Under the pieces are notes generated by a model. It was not told the DNA's origin, did no database searches, and saw only the letters and a program-made list of their open reading frames with translations. The position numbers and the translations under genes were made by a program. Shown in pieces: positions 7,096 through 16,675 of a stretch of DNA of 46,006 nucleotides; position 1 is the stretch's first letter, and every line of letters starts with the position of its first letter. The stretch lies in NCBI GenBank assembly GCA_024698045.1, contig JAILRS010000035.1, positions 1 through 46,006 of the forward strand, read 5' to 3'. This stretch comes from Selenomonadaceae bacterium. Its GTDB lineage: Bacteria; Bacillota; Negativicutes; Selenomonadales; Selenomonadaceae.

Positions 7096-9864
7096 GCACA
7101 GACCAAAACAAAATTAAATTCGACTGCAAAGATAATATTACCGCCGTCGGATAATCTTTTTGAACCTATTCACTTCAATGACGTCTTTCAATACATCGTC
7201 ATTTATATTTTCGCAATACACGACAGTAAACATGACGGCTTACTGAAAATCGGCAAGACTACTATTAAAATAAATCGTCCGCCCCAAGAATTGCCGCCCA
7301 ATTGTACCGAACTCCTCAATGCCGCCAAAAATCGAATCAAAGGATACACTAACACCGCAGGCATAGAATTTGATTTGCTCTACGCCGATATCGCTATCAA
7401 AGACAAAAGTAAAATCGTCGCCGATATAGACGATAACACTTTCGATGATAAAGACGTCCATGATATTTTACTTAATTCAGGTTACGAGAGAGCCCAAATA
7501 GCCGGCACAACCGCACAAGAATGGTTTAAAGTCGATTTGTCTAAGGCAGTCGAGGCTATCAATTCCGTCAAGCGCGGCGAAAAAGTTGTCAGCACTAAAT
7601 TTGTCGAATTCCCTTTCCGTCCCGAACAAACAGACGCTATCGATAAAACCGTCAATCATTTCCAAAAGGGCGGCAATGCTTTTCTTTGGAACGCTAAAAT
7701 GCGATTCGGTAAAACCGTCTGCGCACTTCAGGTTATCCGCAAAATGAATTTCGCTAAGACAATTATTATCACACACAGACCCGTCGTAGACGCCGAATGG
7801 AATAATAGTTTCTATAAAGTTTTCAATGTCAATAAGGATAAATTTGACTACTATGACAGAACCAAAAACTTTGCCAAGCGCGTCGCCAATGAAAGGCATT
7901 TTATTTACTTCGCCTCTATTCAAGATTTGCGCGGCTCCAAAGTTAAAGAGGATAACGACGAAATCAGATACAAGAAGAATGAAAAAATCTTTGACCTAAA
8001 ATGGGATTGCATAATCGTTGACGAAGCACACGAAGGTACCACAACCGACATCGGGAAAAATCTTATCGACAGTCTCAAGAATGAAAATACGAAAACTTTA
8101 TCGCTCAGCGGCACACCGTTTAATATAATCGACAAATACGACGAAACTAATGTCTACACTTGGGATTATGTCATGGAACAACGCGCTAAAGCCAATTGGA
8201 TTGCCCAACACCATGACGATTTGAATCCTTACTTTAACTTGCCGAAGATGAATATCTTCACTTACAATCTCGTTGATAAATTCAAAAAGTACGCCACCGA
8301 AAACGATGATGTTTATTTCAATTTCGCCGAATTTTTCCGTACTGACGACCGTGGCAAATTCGTTAACGAAAAAGATATCAAATCCTTCCTTGATTTGCTC
8401 GTAGATGAAAACCCCGACAGTAATTATCCTTATTCCCGTGAAGAGTGGCGAAAACTTTTCAAGCATTCACTGTGGATGATTCCGGGTGTTAAGGAAGGCA
8501 AGGCACTTAGCAAACTTTTAAAGAAACATAAAGTTTTTAAGCATTTCGGCATTGTCAATGTCGCGGGCGACGGCGATGATGACGAAGTATCTACTAACGC
8601 GCTCACCGCCGTTCAAGAAGCTATCAAAAAAAATGACTACACTATTACTCTTTCCTGCGGCAAATTGACTATGGGGGTCACCGTCCCAGAATGGTCTGCC
8701 GTCTTCATGCTCTACGGTTCTTCTATCGTTTCCGCCGCAAGCTATATGCAAACTATTTTCCGCGTTCAATCTCCTTGCATTATCAACGGTACTGTCAAAA
8801 CTGATTGTTTCGTTTTCGACTTCGCACCCAATCGTACTCTTAAAATGGTAGCCGCCTCCGCTATGCTCTCTTATCGCGCCCAAGATAATAAAAACACTCA
8901 ACGACAAAATTTAGATGCTCTCTTGCAATTTTTCCCCGTCATTGCTATCGCCGGCTCTCAAATGTCCACTTACAATGTCGATAAACTCATGCAACAACTC
9001 AAACGCGCTCAAGCCGATAAAGTTACCGAAAAAGGTTTCGATTCCACTATCCTCTATGACGAAAAACTTTTGAACCTATCCGATAAAGAAATTAACGACT
9101 TCAAAGATTTGCGGAAAATTTTGGGCGTCACTGCCGCCAAATCTAAAATCAAAATTAATTCTTCCGAAGGTATACTTGAGAAACCATTTACCTCAAGTGC
9201 CTCGAGAGCCGAAAAGTTAATTAATTTGGCTCTGGAAAAAAAACTTTATCTGTTCGAGGCTGTCACTACTCTTCATCTGCCGAATTTCTTTGCAATTCGC
9301 GACTTACTTCCGAAAATCGGCAATGTCAAGCTTATCATGTGTAATTATTCGCAGTATTCTTCACGCTACGACGATTATCGTGATAATCATGTCGTCGCTC
9401 ATGTTTTTAATCCGAATTTATTTGGCGGTGCTCTTGCCGATATTAATCTTTACAATATCAATTTCGTCGTCGGTTTATTCGGTATGCCCGTAAAAATTTC
9501 TTCGGCCGCAAATATTGGTTGGAACGGTATCGACACGAGCGGCATTGTTACTTTGGAGTACGAAAACTTTTTGGCTCAATGTGTCGGCGCGAAAGATTCA
9601 AACAGTCCGCCATTCATAATCATACAGGGCGATAACGGTTACATATGCTCCGATTCCAAACCGAATAGTTTGACTTCGTTCGATCTTGTCGTTCGCGGTG
9701 AGGAGATTAAAACTTATTCGCTCAACAAGTTCAGTAATAAGATGACTCATGAATTTATAGAGTTCGGTGAAATTTTCGAGCGTGGCGATTACGATGCCGT
9801 CAAGCGCGGTTTGAAAACTTCGCTCAATGTCATGACCGTTCTGGATGCCGCTAAGAATAATTGA
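7093..9864 (+). CDS. GIY-YIG (T5orf172-like) domain fused to DEAH superfamily 2 helicase
   Basis: The 923-residue protein starts with a GIY-YIG-like nuclease module: YIFAIHDSKHDGLLKIGKT at about residues 38-56, then a VHDILL helix and EWFKVD, the usual end of T5orf172/MUG113 domains. A superfamily 2 helicase follows: RPEQTDAI, Walker A MRFGKT (Lys207), ITHRP, DEAH at 310-313, SGTPFNI at about 338-344, and motif VI-like YMQTIFRVQSP. The C-terminal ~300 residues are not recognised. Helicases of this kind act as the DNA-translocating, cutting part of restriction systems. It is co-transcribed with the methyltransferase upstream. Codons in the middle of the gene look richer in pyrimidine endings than neighbouring genes, but I did not count them. 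A two-gene restriction-like defence module is the best reading. Confidence 0.85.
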   Translation: MAQTKTKLNSTAKIILPPSDNLFEPIHFNDVFQYIVIYIFAIHDSKHDGLLKIGKTTIKINRPPQELPPNCTELLNAAKNRIKGYTNTAGIEFDLLYADIAIKDKSKIVADIDDNTFDDKDVHDILLNSGYERAQIAGTTAQEWFKVDLSKAVEAINSVKRGEKVVSTKFVEFPFRPEQTDAIDKTVNHFQKGGNAFLWNAKMRFGKTVCALQVIRKMNFAKTIIITHRPVVDAEWNNSFYKVFNVNKDKFDYYDRTKNFAKRVANERHFIYFASIQDLRGSKVKEDNDEIRYKKNEKIFDLKWDCIIVDEAHEGTTTDIGKNLIDSLKNENTKTLSLSGTPFNIIDKYDETNVYTWDYVMEQRAKANWIAQHHDDLNPYFNLPKMNIFTYNLVDKFKKYATENDDVYFNFAEFFRTDDRGKFVNEKDIKSFLDLLVDENPDSNYPYSREEWRKLFKHSLWMIPGVKEGKALSKLLKKHKVFKHFGIVNVAGDGDDDEVSTNALTAVQEAIKKNDYTITLSCGKLTMGVTVPEWSAVFMLYGSSIVSAASYMQTIFRVQSPCIINGTVKTDCFVFDFAPNRTLKMVAASAMLSYRAQDNKNTQRQNLDALLQFFPVIAIAGSQMSTYNVDKLMQQLKRAQADKVTEKGFDSTILYDEKLLNLSDKEINDFKDLRKILGVTAAKSKIKINSSEGILEKPFTSSASRAEKLINLALEKKLYLFEAVTTLHLPNFFAIRDLLPKIGNVKLIMCNYSQYSSRYDDYRDNHVVAHVFNPNLFGGALADINLYNINFVVGLFGMPVKISSAANIGWNGIDTSGIVTLEYENFLAQCVGAKDSNSPPFIIIQGDNGYICSDSKPNSLTSFDLVVRGEEIKTYSLNKFSNKMTHEFIEFGEIFERGDYDAVKRGLKTSLNVMTVLDAAKNN

Positions 9865-9940
9865 ACCGTTAAAGAACACTCTGCTATTTTATTCGGTTGA
9901 TATTGATTCTTTCTTAAACGTTCCTATCGGAAAAAATAAA

Positions 9941-9976
9941 AATCCCCGTCGAATTTATGACGAGGATTTTTTATTG
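9941..9976. terminator. bidirectional rho-independent terminator
   Basis: AATCC-C-CGTC pairs with GACG-A-GGATT around an eight-base loop, with T-runs on the plus side and A-runs (U-run for the minus transcript) on the other. It sits between the convergent helicase gene and sucC. Confidence 0.8.
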
Positions 9977-9996
9977 ACGAATGTTGTCGCGATTAC

Positions 9997-11184
9997 TTAG
10001 ACCGATTGATTGACGAGCCGCACGATTTCTTCCGCACCGCCCTCCATTGTTTCCGCCATGATGACGTTGGCAATCGGCGAATCTTTCAAAATTTGGCGAC
10101 CGAGTTCCACATTTGTCCCCTCGAGGCGAACGACTACGGGTACGGGCAATGATTTTCCGTCTTCCGAAATAATTTTCGCCGCATCTACAATGCCCTGCGC
10201 AACAAAGTCACATCTGTTTATGCCGCCGAAAATATTTACAAAGATGCCTTTAGACTGTCCGCCCTCCAACATAATTTTAAAAGCTTCGGCAATTTTTTCG
10301 GGTGTGGAATCGCCTCCGACGTCAAGGAAGTTGGCAGGTTCGCCGCCGAAATGTTTCAAGATGTCAACGGTAGCCATCGCCAAACCTGCGCCGTTAACCA
10401 TACAGGCAACATTGCCGCCCAAGTTAACGTAATTCAATCCGAGTTTAGCCGCGTGTAATTCTTTCGGCTCTTCCTCGGTATCGTCGCGCATCGATTCGAT
10501 ATCGGGATGACGATAAAGCGCGCTGTCGTCGAAATTCAATTTGGCATCGAGCGCGATAACATCATTCTCCTCTGTAAGGACAAGCGGATTAATTTCGGCA
10601 AGGGAGCAATCTTTTTTCACGAAGGCACGATGTAAATTAATCATGAGCTTGGTGACTTTACGGATAACTTCCTTGGGGAAATTCATTTTGTACGCCATGC
10701 GCGTCGCTTGGAAAGGTGCCAAACCGATAGCGGGATCTATGTACTCTTTGAAAATTTTTTCGGGCGATTCGGCGGCAACTTTTTCGATATCCACTCCGCC
10801 CTCCTCGGACCCCATCATCACGACGCGCGCGCTTTGTCTGTCCGTTACGAAACTCAAGTAATATTCTTTCTTGATATTCGAGCCGGCTTCAATCAGCAGA
10901 CGACGCACTACTTTTCCTTCCGCGCCCGTCTGATGAGTCACAAGCGTCATGCCCAAAAGTTCCGAGGCATATTTACGTACTTCATCCAAATTGTGAGCCA
11001 ATTTGACGCCGCCGGCTTTACCTCGTCCGCCAGCGTGTATCTGCGCCTTGACTACGGTAACATCTTCGCCCAACATTTGTGCTTGCCTGACTGCCTCTTC
11101 GACACTGAACGCCGCGCCGCCGTTGGGAACGTTTACACCGTAGCCGCGCAATATTGCCTTGCTCTGATACTCATGTATATTCAA
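9997..11184 (-). CDS. sucC: succinate-CoA ligase [ADP-forming] subunit beta
   Basis: The 395-residue length and [17 protein letters not shown] start are those of SucC. The ATP-grasp domain includes [40 protein letters not shown] and [10 protein letters not shown]. The C-terminal flavodoxin-like ligase domain carries [17 protein letters not shown] and FVNIFGGI. The beta subunit binds ATP and succinate and joins or cleaves succinyl-CoA together with SucD, in the cytosol. The alpha subunit gene normally follows sucC immediately; here the next downstream gene is the convergent helicase, so sucD must be elsewhere. It follows the epimerase-like gene by 18 bases on the same strand, probably as one transcript. 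Confidence 0.95.
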   Translation of the reverse strand: MNIHEYQSKAILRGYGVNVPNGGAAFSVEEAVRQAQMLGEDVTVVKAQIHAGGRGKAGGVKLAHNLDEVRKYASELLGMTLVTHQTGAEGKVVRRLLIEAGSNIKKEYYLSFVTDRQSARVVMMGSEEGGVDIEKVAAESPEKIFKEYIDPAIGLAPFQATRMAYKMNFPKEVIRKVTKLMINLHRAFVKKDCSLAEINPLVLTEENDVIALDAKLNFDDSALYRHPDIESMRDDTEEEPKELHAAKLGLNYVNLGGNVACMVNGAGLAMATVDILKHFGGEPANFLDVGGDSTPEKIAEAFKIMLEGGQSKGIFVNIFGGINRCDFVAQGIVDAAKIISEDGKSLPVPVVVRLEGTNVELGRQILKDSPIANVIMAETMEGGAEEIVRLVNQSV

Positions 11185-11202
11185 AAAATCAGCTCCCTAC
11201 AA

Positions 11203-11958
11203 TCATTTGCGATTCTTCAGCATGTAAACGGTTTGCGATTTGATTTTACCGTCTGCCGGATTACTGCCCGAAGTTTTTATCGCGAAACCGCCGTCGATTT
11301 CTTTGGCGTGAATTTTATTTTGCGTGGCGTAGACAATCATCTCGATACTTGCCGCCTCGCAGAAGAGATTCGCGGCATTTTTCAAACCTGCGTTAAGATA
11401 ATCAATCGGGCAACCGGGATCGTAACCGAACATGCCGATTTCCATCATGACTTCCGCAGGCGTTGTCACGGAGTAAATTTTTTCGCCCGTGATTTTCTCC
11501 CATTGCGATACGCGTTCGCAGGATCTGAAGTCAATATCGGGCAAAACTTCGCTACTGAAAGTCAATTTCGTCGAAATATCTTCAATGCCCGTGCATTCGT
11601 ACTTAATGCTTATCTCGTTATCGTTTGAAAGGCTGTAGACAACCGCCGCGCTTTTACCGTCTTTTTCCGCCGAAAATTTAATGCCTTCGTCTGTTTGTTC
11701 GACCTGCCAAATAATTTTCGCGAAATCATCGGCACCATCAACCAAAACAATGCCCGAAGTATTATCCAATTCGCCGACGTCTTTAAAAGTCTTGAACAGA
11801 AATTTATTTGCGAAATCTTTGTCGCGGAACCTCATCGACACAACGCGCGCGCCCAAATCGGTTATCTTCAGCTCGTTACCCTTGTTGTTGCGCAGCGTCC
11901 AAACAAAAACTTCTTTTCCGTCCTTACTGCCGAATGTTTCCTTCTTGATTGACGCCAT
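11203..11958 (-). CDS. galactose-mutarotase-like (aldose 1-epimerase family) protein
   Basis: The 251-residue protein begins MASIKKETFGSKDGKEV, then VWTLRNNKGNELKITDLGARVVSM, which matches the N-terminal strand pattern of aldose 1-epimerases. Full-length GalM proteins have about 340 residues, so this is short, and I cannot identify the catalytic histidines and glutamate with confidence. It may be a carbohydrate-binding or degenerate relative. ATG 11958 is chosen because CGAAAGGGGAAATTT precedes it and the 37-residue extension to 12069 lacks family character. It shares a transcript with sucC downstream. The 212-base divergent gap to cdaA holds promoter elements for both directions. Confidence 0.65.
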   Translation of the reverse strand: MASIKKETFGSKDGKEVFVWTLRNNKGNELKITDLGARVVSMRFRDKDFANKFLFKTFKDVGELDNTSGIVLVDGADDFAKIIWQVEQTDEGIKFSAEKDGKSAAVVYSLSNDNEISIKYECTGIEDISTKLTFSSEVLPDIDFRSCERVSQWEKITGEKIYSVTTPAEVMMEIGMFGYDPGCPIDYLNAGLKNAANLFCEAASIEMIVYATQNKIHAKEIDGGFAIKTSGSNPADGKIKSQTVYMLKNRK

Positions 11959-12102
11959 AAAAATTTCCCCTTTCGATTTAAAATCCGATAAAAATTTTGC
12001 CTGTACATGTATTTTTAAATTTCTGCGCAGGCAAGTCAATATCCTGCCTAAATAAAGCAATCGCAACATTTTTTGTAGTCGAAAACCCCGCCGCGATATT
12101 GC

Positions 12103-12131
12103 TTGTTTATGAAAATTTTTTGTAGTATATT
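12103..12131 (+). promoter_or_regulatory. cdaA promoter candidate
   Basis: TTGTTT at 12103-12108 and TATATT at 12126-12131 with a 17-base spacer, 39 bases before the cdaA ATG. The pattern fits a housekeeping promoter. Confidence 0.6.
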
Positions 12132-12170
12132 ATTGACGGAATTTTTTTGTTATCGAGGAGAGTGGTGCTT

Positions 12171-13016
12171 ATGCCGCTGGATTTTGAATTCAATGAAAAG
12201 GTTTACGCCTTGATTTCGACGCTAACACCTTTGGATATATTTGATATAATTGCGGTTGCTGCAATACTTTACTTCGGATATCAGCAAGTGCAGGACACGA
12301 GGGCGTTAACTCTGATAAAGGGGCTTATTGTAATAATTTTGACGTCACTGGTTTGTTATTGGCTCGATTTGCATGTCATAACATGGTTACTGCAAAGAAG
12401 TTATGAATGGCTTTTAATCGCGCTGCCGATATTGTTTCAACCGGAATTGCGCCGCGCGTTGGAGCAAATAGGTCAGGGAAAATTTTTACTAAACAGCAGT
12501 GGATTAATGGACAAGAAAGAGGCGGAAACAACCGTTGAGGAATTGGTAAAGACCGCCAAAAAACTTTCGCAGACAAAAACCGGCGCGCTTATGGTTATCG
12601 AGCGCGAAATGAAATTGAACGACATAAGCGTAACCGGCATTCACATAGACGGAATTATTTCATCGGAATTTCTGTTGAACGTTTTTATAGTGAATACGCC
12701 ATTGCATGACGGCGCGGCAATCATTCGCGGTAACAGATTAATTTCCGCCGCTTGTGTTCTGCCGTTGACTGAAAATCGTACGTTGTCAACCGAATTGGGC
12801 ACGCGTCACCGCGCCGCTATCGGTTTATCGGAACAATGCGACGCCCTAATCATAGTTGTCAGCGAGGAGACCGGTACAATTTCCGTGGCGGAAGGCGGTC
12901 ATTTGATGCGTAGATTCGATGAACAAACTTTGGCGGCAAAAATTCGCCCGGCATTCGTCAAGAAGGAAAATGGTTTCTTTGATGAGTTTTTCTCCAAATT
13001 CCGCGGAAAAAAATAA
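12171..13016 (+). CDS. cdaA: membrane diadenylate cyclase
   Basis: The 281-residue protein has three hydrophobic segments in the first ~90 residues and a DisA_N-type catalytic domain. The nucleotide-binding HDGAAII motif is present (Asp180-Gly-Ala) as is RHR at 212-214 in GTRHRAAIG. CdaA makes cyclic di-AMP from two ATP at the membrane; cyclic di-AMP controls potassium, osmolyte and cell wall homeostasis. GAGGAG at 12155-12160 with nine-base-range spacing supports ATG 12171 over an upstream TTG at 12147. The cdaR/YbbR gene follows, the classic regulator pairing. glmM, which usually completes the operon, is missing: the gene after cdaR is on the other strand. Confidence 0.94.
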   Translation: MPLDFEFNEKVYALISTLTPLDIFDIIAVAAILYFGYQQVQDTRALTLIKGLIVIILTSLVCYWLDLHVITWLLQRSYEWLLIALPILFQPELRRALEQIGQGKFLLNSSGLMDKKEAETTVEELVKTAKKLSQTKTGALMVIEREMKLNDISVTGIHIDGIISSEFLLNVFIVNTPLHDGAAIIRGNRLISAACVLPLTENRTLSTELGTRHRAAIGLSEQCDALIIVVSEETGTISVAEGGHLMRRFDEQTLAAKIRPAFVKKENGFFDEFFSKFRGKK

Positions 13017-13109
13017 CACTTCCGCCGTCGGAAATATTTTTCCGATTGATTACGGCTATATTGCGGAAAGGAAGTGACATGCGCGTCAAAAATTTATCGC
13101 GCGGTTTCT

Positions 13110-14063
13110 ATGAAATTTTTACTGGATATTGTCCGTCATAATGTGATGAAAAAAATTATAGCTCTGATTGCGGCATTTTTTATGTGGGTATTCGTCATGG
13201 ATAAACAAGATCCGCAAATCGAAAAGTATTACGATGTACCGCTGACTTTGTCAAATGCTCCGTTTGAGTTGACGCCGATATGCGAAGAAAAAATGATTAG
13301 ACTGAAGTTGCGTGCTCAACGTTCCAATTTCTTTAAGTACGACTCCAGTGCTTTTCGCGTCTACATCAACCTTGAGGGCATGGATGCCGGCGAATATAAA
13401 TTGGTGCCGCGTCCCGTGCCGCCCATGGGTTTTGAAGTTTTGGAAATGATGCCTTCAAATGTCCATGTCAAATTGGATCCCTTGATAGAAAAATCCATGC
13501 CGATTGAAATCGAAACAATGGGCACGATTGCTCCGAATGCGATTATCAAAAAAATCGATAAATCTATCGACACGGTAACCGTAGTGGGACCGAAAAGCGC
13601 AGTGGAATGTACACAAAGAGTTTTCGGTACGGTAAAACTACTCAATAATTCTTCAAGCTTTGAAGTGCAAGTGCCGCTGACCGCCGTTGATGAAAATCAA
13701 AATGCAATTCCGCGCGTGCATGTCGTGCCCAGTGTTATAACCGTCACAGTAAATGTAGAAAGCGGCATTAAGAAAAGAATCGTGCCGGTTGTTCCTGAAG
13801 TTTCCGCCGCCGAAGGTTATGAACTTTCAAAAGTCGTATCGAATCCGACGCAAGTTGAAGTTGTAGGAGCAGAGTCAATCGTAAATTCAATCATCACTTT
13901 GAAAACAGAACCGCTTATCATTCCGGAAGGTCAAAGCACTTATAGCGGGACATTGAACTTGGAAGTGCCCGAAGGTGTGAGTGTCGATCATAACGAAGTA
14001 ACAATCTCGGCTATAATTACAAAAAAAGCAACGACAAGTAACGATAACGCAGGCGAAGAATAA
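13110..14063 (+). CDS. cdaR: YbbR-domain protein, CdaA regulator
   Basis: The 317-residue protein has one N-terminal membrane segment (IIALIAAFFMWVFV) and several extracytoplasmic YbbR repeats; TVTVVGPKSAVE and KVVSNPTQVEVVGAES are typical repeat cores. YbbR/CdaR binds and modulates CdaA. The start is not simple. GGAAAGGAAG at 13065-13074 is ideally spaced for ATG 13079, which is in another frame and gives a 20-codon peptide. ATG 13110 fits the family N-terminus but has no good ribosome site; GTG 13074 is too close to the site. Coupling to the short frame is possible. It lies 93 bases after cdaA. Confidence 0.88.
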   Translation: MKFLLDIVRHNVMKKIIALIAAFFMWVFVMDKQDPQIEKYYDVPLTLSNAPFELTPICEEKMIRLKLRAQRSNFFKYDSSAFRVYINLEGMDAGEYKLVPRPVPPMGFEVLEMMPSNVHVKLDPLIEKSMPIEIETMGTIAPNAIIKKIDKSIDTVTVVGPKSAVECTQRVFGTVKLLNNSSSFEVQVPLTAVDENQNAIPRVHVVPSVITVTVNVESGIKKRIVPVVPEVSAAEGYELSKVVSNPTQVEVVGAESIVNSIITLKTEPLIIPEGQSTYSGTLNLEVPEGVSVDHNEVTISAIITKKATTSNDNAGEE

Positions 14064-14124
14064 AAAAAGAACGCGACCGACTTTTGAAATCGGGCGCGCT
14101 CTTCGATAAGCGTGAGATATTTTA

Positions 14125-14487
14125 TCAGTCTTCGGTGTAGAATTTAACTTCATTGCCGAAACGAAGACGCGGCGGACGAATACCTTTTACCGCAATTTGT
14201 CCGGGCATTGTCGCTTCCGAATTGACGACGATTGTGCAGTGACCTTCTTCGCGAAGATTTTTATTTGCCGCGCTGCCGACTTTGACGACTTCGAATTCGC
14301 TTTTGCCAACGTTCAATTTGTCACCTACGGCAATATCGGCAACCAATTCGCCCACAGTATGTTCGACAACCATGTCGGCCAGTGACGGGCGAATTTTTTC
14401 GTTAAGCAGAATGAAACTGCTGTTGCTCTCCAAATAAGCCGGTGCATCTTTACCGATACTTGTCATTTTGACTTCGTATTTTACCAT
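14125..14487 (-). CDS. PTS glucitol/sorbitol-type IIA protein, standalone
   Basis: The 120-residue protein matches the small IIA-Gut fold: YEVKMTSIGKDA at the start, FILLNEKIRPSLADMVVEH, VGDKLNVGKSEFEVVKVGSAANKNLREEGHCTIV, and a terminal PPRLRFGNEVKF. The histidine in VVEHTVGE is the likely phosphorylation site by analogy with IIA-Gut. In a complete system it passes phosphate from HPr to IIB; no IIB, IIC or sorbitol-phosphate dehydrogenase gene is nearby, so it may serve a regulatory role. ATG 14487 is preferred over TTG 14493 because GGAGG is 10 bases upstream of ATG and only 4 from TTG. It converges with cdaR. Confidence 0.78.
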   Translation of the reverse strand: MVKYEVKMTSIGKDAPAYLESNSSFILLNEKIRPSLADMVVEHTVGELVADIAVGDKLNVGKSEFEVVKVGSAANKNLREEGHCTIVVNSEATMPGQIAVKGIRPPRLRFGNEVKFYTED

Positions 14488-14590
14488 TATCAATCAACCT
14501 CCCTGCGCAAAATAATATCACACAGACGGATAAATATTCAAGACTTTTTAATGTAAGTATAGATAAAATTTATAACCTGTTCGCGCCAAT

Positions 14591-14617
14591 TTGACATAGT
14601 TGCCGCGCTGATATAAA
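14591..14617 (+). promoter_or_regulatory. hisG promoter candidate
   Basis: Perfect TTGACA at 14591-14596 and TATAAA at 14612-14617. The spacer is 15 bases, shorter than ideal, so the match is uncertain. Confidence 0.4.
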
Positions 14618-14642
14618 CTCCACGCGAACGGAGGGAATAAAT

Positions 14643-15290
14643 TTGAACGATAAAGATTTTATAACAATCGCGCTGCCCAAAGGAAAATTATTCGGGCTGT
14701 CGGCGGATTTATTGGCAAAAGTCGGTTGGAGTGCCGAAGGTTTAACCGAAAAGTCGCGCAAACTCATCATAAGTAATGACGAAGCGCGACTTAAATTTAT
14801 TATCACGAAAACCGCGGATGTGCCGACCTATGTTGAGTACGGCGCGGCGGATATCGGCATAATCGGTAAAGATGTCATTTTGGAATCGGGTAAAGATGTT
14901 TACGAACTTCTTGATTTGGGTTTCGGTAAATGTCACTTGATGATGGCAGTACCGAAAGACAAAAAACGTCCGCGCCTTGAAGATTATGCACATACTCGCG
15001 TTGCTACTAAGTTTCCGCATATCGCCGAAAAATTTTTCGCTGCGCAAGGTATGCAAATGGAATACATCAAGCTGAACGGCTCAATCGAATTGGGACCTAT
15101 CGTAGGCTTGAGCGAAAGTATTGTCGATATCGTGGAGACCGGTACAACTTTACGCGAAAACAATCTTGAAGAAATTGTAACGATAATGAATGCAACCGCG
15201 CGGCTTATCGCCAATCGTGTCAGCTACAAATTAAAATTCGAACGTATCAACACTTTGGTTAACGATTTGTCAAAAATTCTTCACGGATAA
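14643..15290 (+). CDS. hisG: ATP phosphoribosyltransferase, short-form catalytic subunit
   Basis: The 215-residue length is that of the short HisG, which catalyses the first step of histidine synthesis (ATP plus PRPP to phosphoribosyl-ATP) and normally needs HisZ for activity. Visible family sequence: ALPKGKLFG, ADIGIIGKDVILE, RVATKFPHIAEKFF, and the PRPP-binding region VETGTTLRENNL. It starts with TTG preceded by GGAGGG at 14630-14635. No hisZ or other his gene is in the window, so hisG is isolated here. Its stop lies 3 bases from the convergent ugd stop, with no obvious terminator between them. Confidence 0.94.
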   Translation: MNDKDFITIALPKGKLFGLSADLLAKVGWSAEGLTEKSRKLIISNDEARLKFIITKTADVPTYVEYGAADIGIIGKDVILESGKDVYELLDLGFGKCHLMMAVPKDKKRPRLEDYAHTRVATKFPHIAEKFFAAQGMQMEYIKLNGSIELGPIVGLSESIVDIVETGTTLRENNLEEIVTIMNATARLIANRVSYKLKFERINTLVNDLSKILHG

Positions 15291-15293
15291 AAG

Positions 15294-16526
15294 TCAATCG
15301 CGTTTGAACAAATCGCGCGTGTAAACTTTATCGCGAACGTCATCCAAAGAATTTTCGTAGCGGTTTGTGATGATGCATTTGCTCAGGCGTTTAAATTCGG
15401 CAGCGTCATTTACGATACGACTTCCGAAAAATCTTGAGCCGTCGGGCAAAGAAGGTTCGTAGACGATAACCGTCACACCCTTAGCCTTGAGACGTTTCAT
15501 AATGCCTTGAATGGACGATTGACGGAAATTATCGCTGCCCGTCTTCATAGCCAATCGCCAAACACCTATGACGATATCTTGCATGTTGTCGTATGAAAAA
15601 TTCGAGCCCTTGTAAGCTCCGGCAATTTCCAAAATTCTTTCGGCTATAAAATCTTTGCGCGTACGGTTACTGTTGACAATCGCCTCGATGAGATTTTCGG
15701 GTACGTCGCGATAATTCGCCAGTAATTGTTTGGTATCTTTGGGCAGACAATAGCCGCCGTAACCGAACGAAGGATTATTGTACTGGTCGCCGATACGCGG
15801 ATCGTAACAAATACCCTTGATAATGTCCTGAGTATCCAAACCTTTTACTTCGGCGTAAGTGTCAAGCTCATTGAAGTAAGCGACACGCAAAGCAAGATAA
15901 GTATTGGCGAAAAGTTTAACGGCTTCCGCTTCCGTAATTCCCATGACCAACGTGGGAATATTTTTTTTGATTGCGCTGTCCTGCAGGAGTTTAACGAAAG
16001 TATTCGCGGCGGACAAATTATCTGGGTTGTCGCGATCCGTGCCGATTATTATCCGCGAAGGATAGAGATTGTCATAAAGTGCCTTTGATTCGCGCAGAAA
16101 TTCGGGGCTGAATAAAATTTTATCGGTGGAATATTTTTCACGCGCGGATTTGACGAAACCGACTGGAATTGTACTTTTGATGACCATGTAAGCTTTGGAA
16201 CCGCTCGCCAAAACTTTTTCGATAACCGCACAGACTAAAGACGTATCAAAAAAATTTTTCTTCGGATCGTAATTTGTGGGCACGGCGATAATCACAAAGT
16301 CCGCCGCGGCATAAGCACTGTCCGCATCCGTTGTAGCCGTCAAATTCAATTCGCGTTCGGCAAAAAATTTTTCGATATACTCGTCGCTTATCGGCGATTG
16401 ACGTTTGTTTACCATATCGACTTTCTCGGTCGAAACGTCGACGGCCAACACGCGATTATTCTGCGCCAACAAAGTTGCCAATGAAAGTCCGACGTAGCCG
16501 AGACCGGCTATTGCTATTGTAGACAA
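15294..16526 (-). CDS. ugd: UDP-glucose 6-dehydrogenase family
   Basis: The 410-residue protein has the NAD-binding GLGYVG near the N-terminus, [15 protein letters not shown] in the central domain, and [18 protein letters not shown] with catalytic Cys260. The last part, including [12 protein letters not shown], closes the second Rossmann domain. The enzyme oxidises UDP-glucose to UDP-glucuronate for surface polysaccharides. The [10 protein letters not shown] signature fits Ugd best; UDP-ManNAc dehydrogenase is less likely. TTG 16526 is chosen because AAAGGAG sits 9 bases upstream; the extra 17 residues of the longer frame are not conserved in type. It stands alone, with no glycan cluster adjacent. 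Confidence 0.9.
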   Translation of the reverse strand: MSTIAIAGLGYVGLSLATLLAQNNRVLAVDVSTEKVDMVNKRQSPISDEYIEKFFAERELNLTATTDADSAYAAADFVIIAVPTNYDPKKNFFDTSLVCAVIEKVLASGSKAYMVIKSTIPVGFVKSAREKYSTDKILFSPEFLRESKALYDNLYPSRIIIGTDRDNPDNLSAANTFVKLLQDSAIKKNIPTLVMGITEAEAVKLFANTYLALRVAYFNELDTYAEVKGLDTQDIIKGICYDPRIGDQYNNPSFGYGGYCLPKDTKQLLANYRDVPENLIEAIVNSNRTRKDFIAERILEIAGAYKGSNFSYDNMQDIVIGVWRLAMKTGSDNFRQSSIQGIMKRLKAKGVTVIVYEPSLPDGSRFFGSRIVNDAAEFKRLSKCIITNRYENSLDDVRDKVYTRDLFKRD

Positions 16527-16646
16527 ATGATTCACTCCTTTAATATTATAACGAAACCGGATTTTACAACCAAACAAACATAAAAATCAACCTTAAATAA
16601 AATCGGCGATATGTTAAGGATTCTAAAGAGCATCGGCGCAAAAAAC

Positions 16647-16675
16647 TTGCAAAAACAAATGTGCTCGTGTAAAAT
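16647..16675 (+). promoter_or_regulatory. promoter of the small-protein pair
   Basis: TTGCAA at 16647-16652 and TAAAAT at 16670-16675 with a 17-base spacer, about 80 bases before the ATG at 16754. Both hexamers are one mismatch from consensus. Confidence 0.6.

Noticed and set aside
10708..11628. 306-residue plus-strand frame across sucC and the epimerase-like gene
   Set aside because: Antisense to two well-supported genes, with no motif and no ribosome site.
13017..13060. Terminator between cdaA and cdaR (TCGGAAA/TTTTCCGA)
   Set aside because: Short stem without a proper T-run; at most a weak attenuator.
14064..14110. Terminator hairpin between cdaR and the EIIA gene
   Set aside because: CGCGACCGA and TCGGGCGCG pair with a mismatch and lack a T-run, so it is too weak to list.
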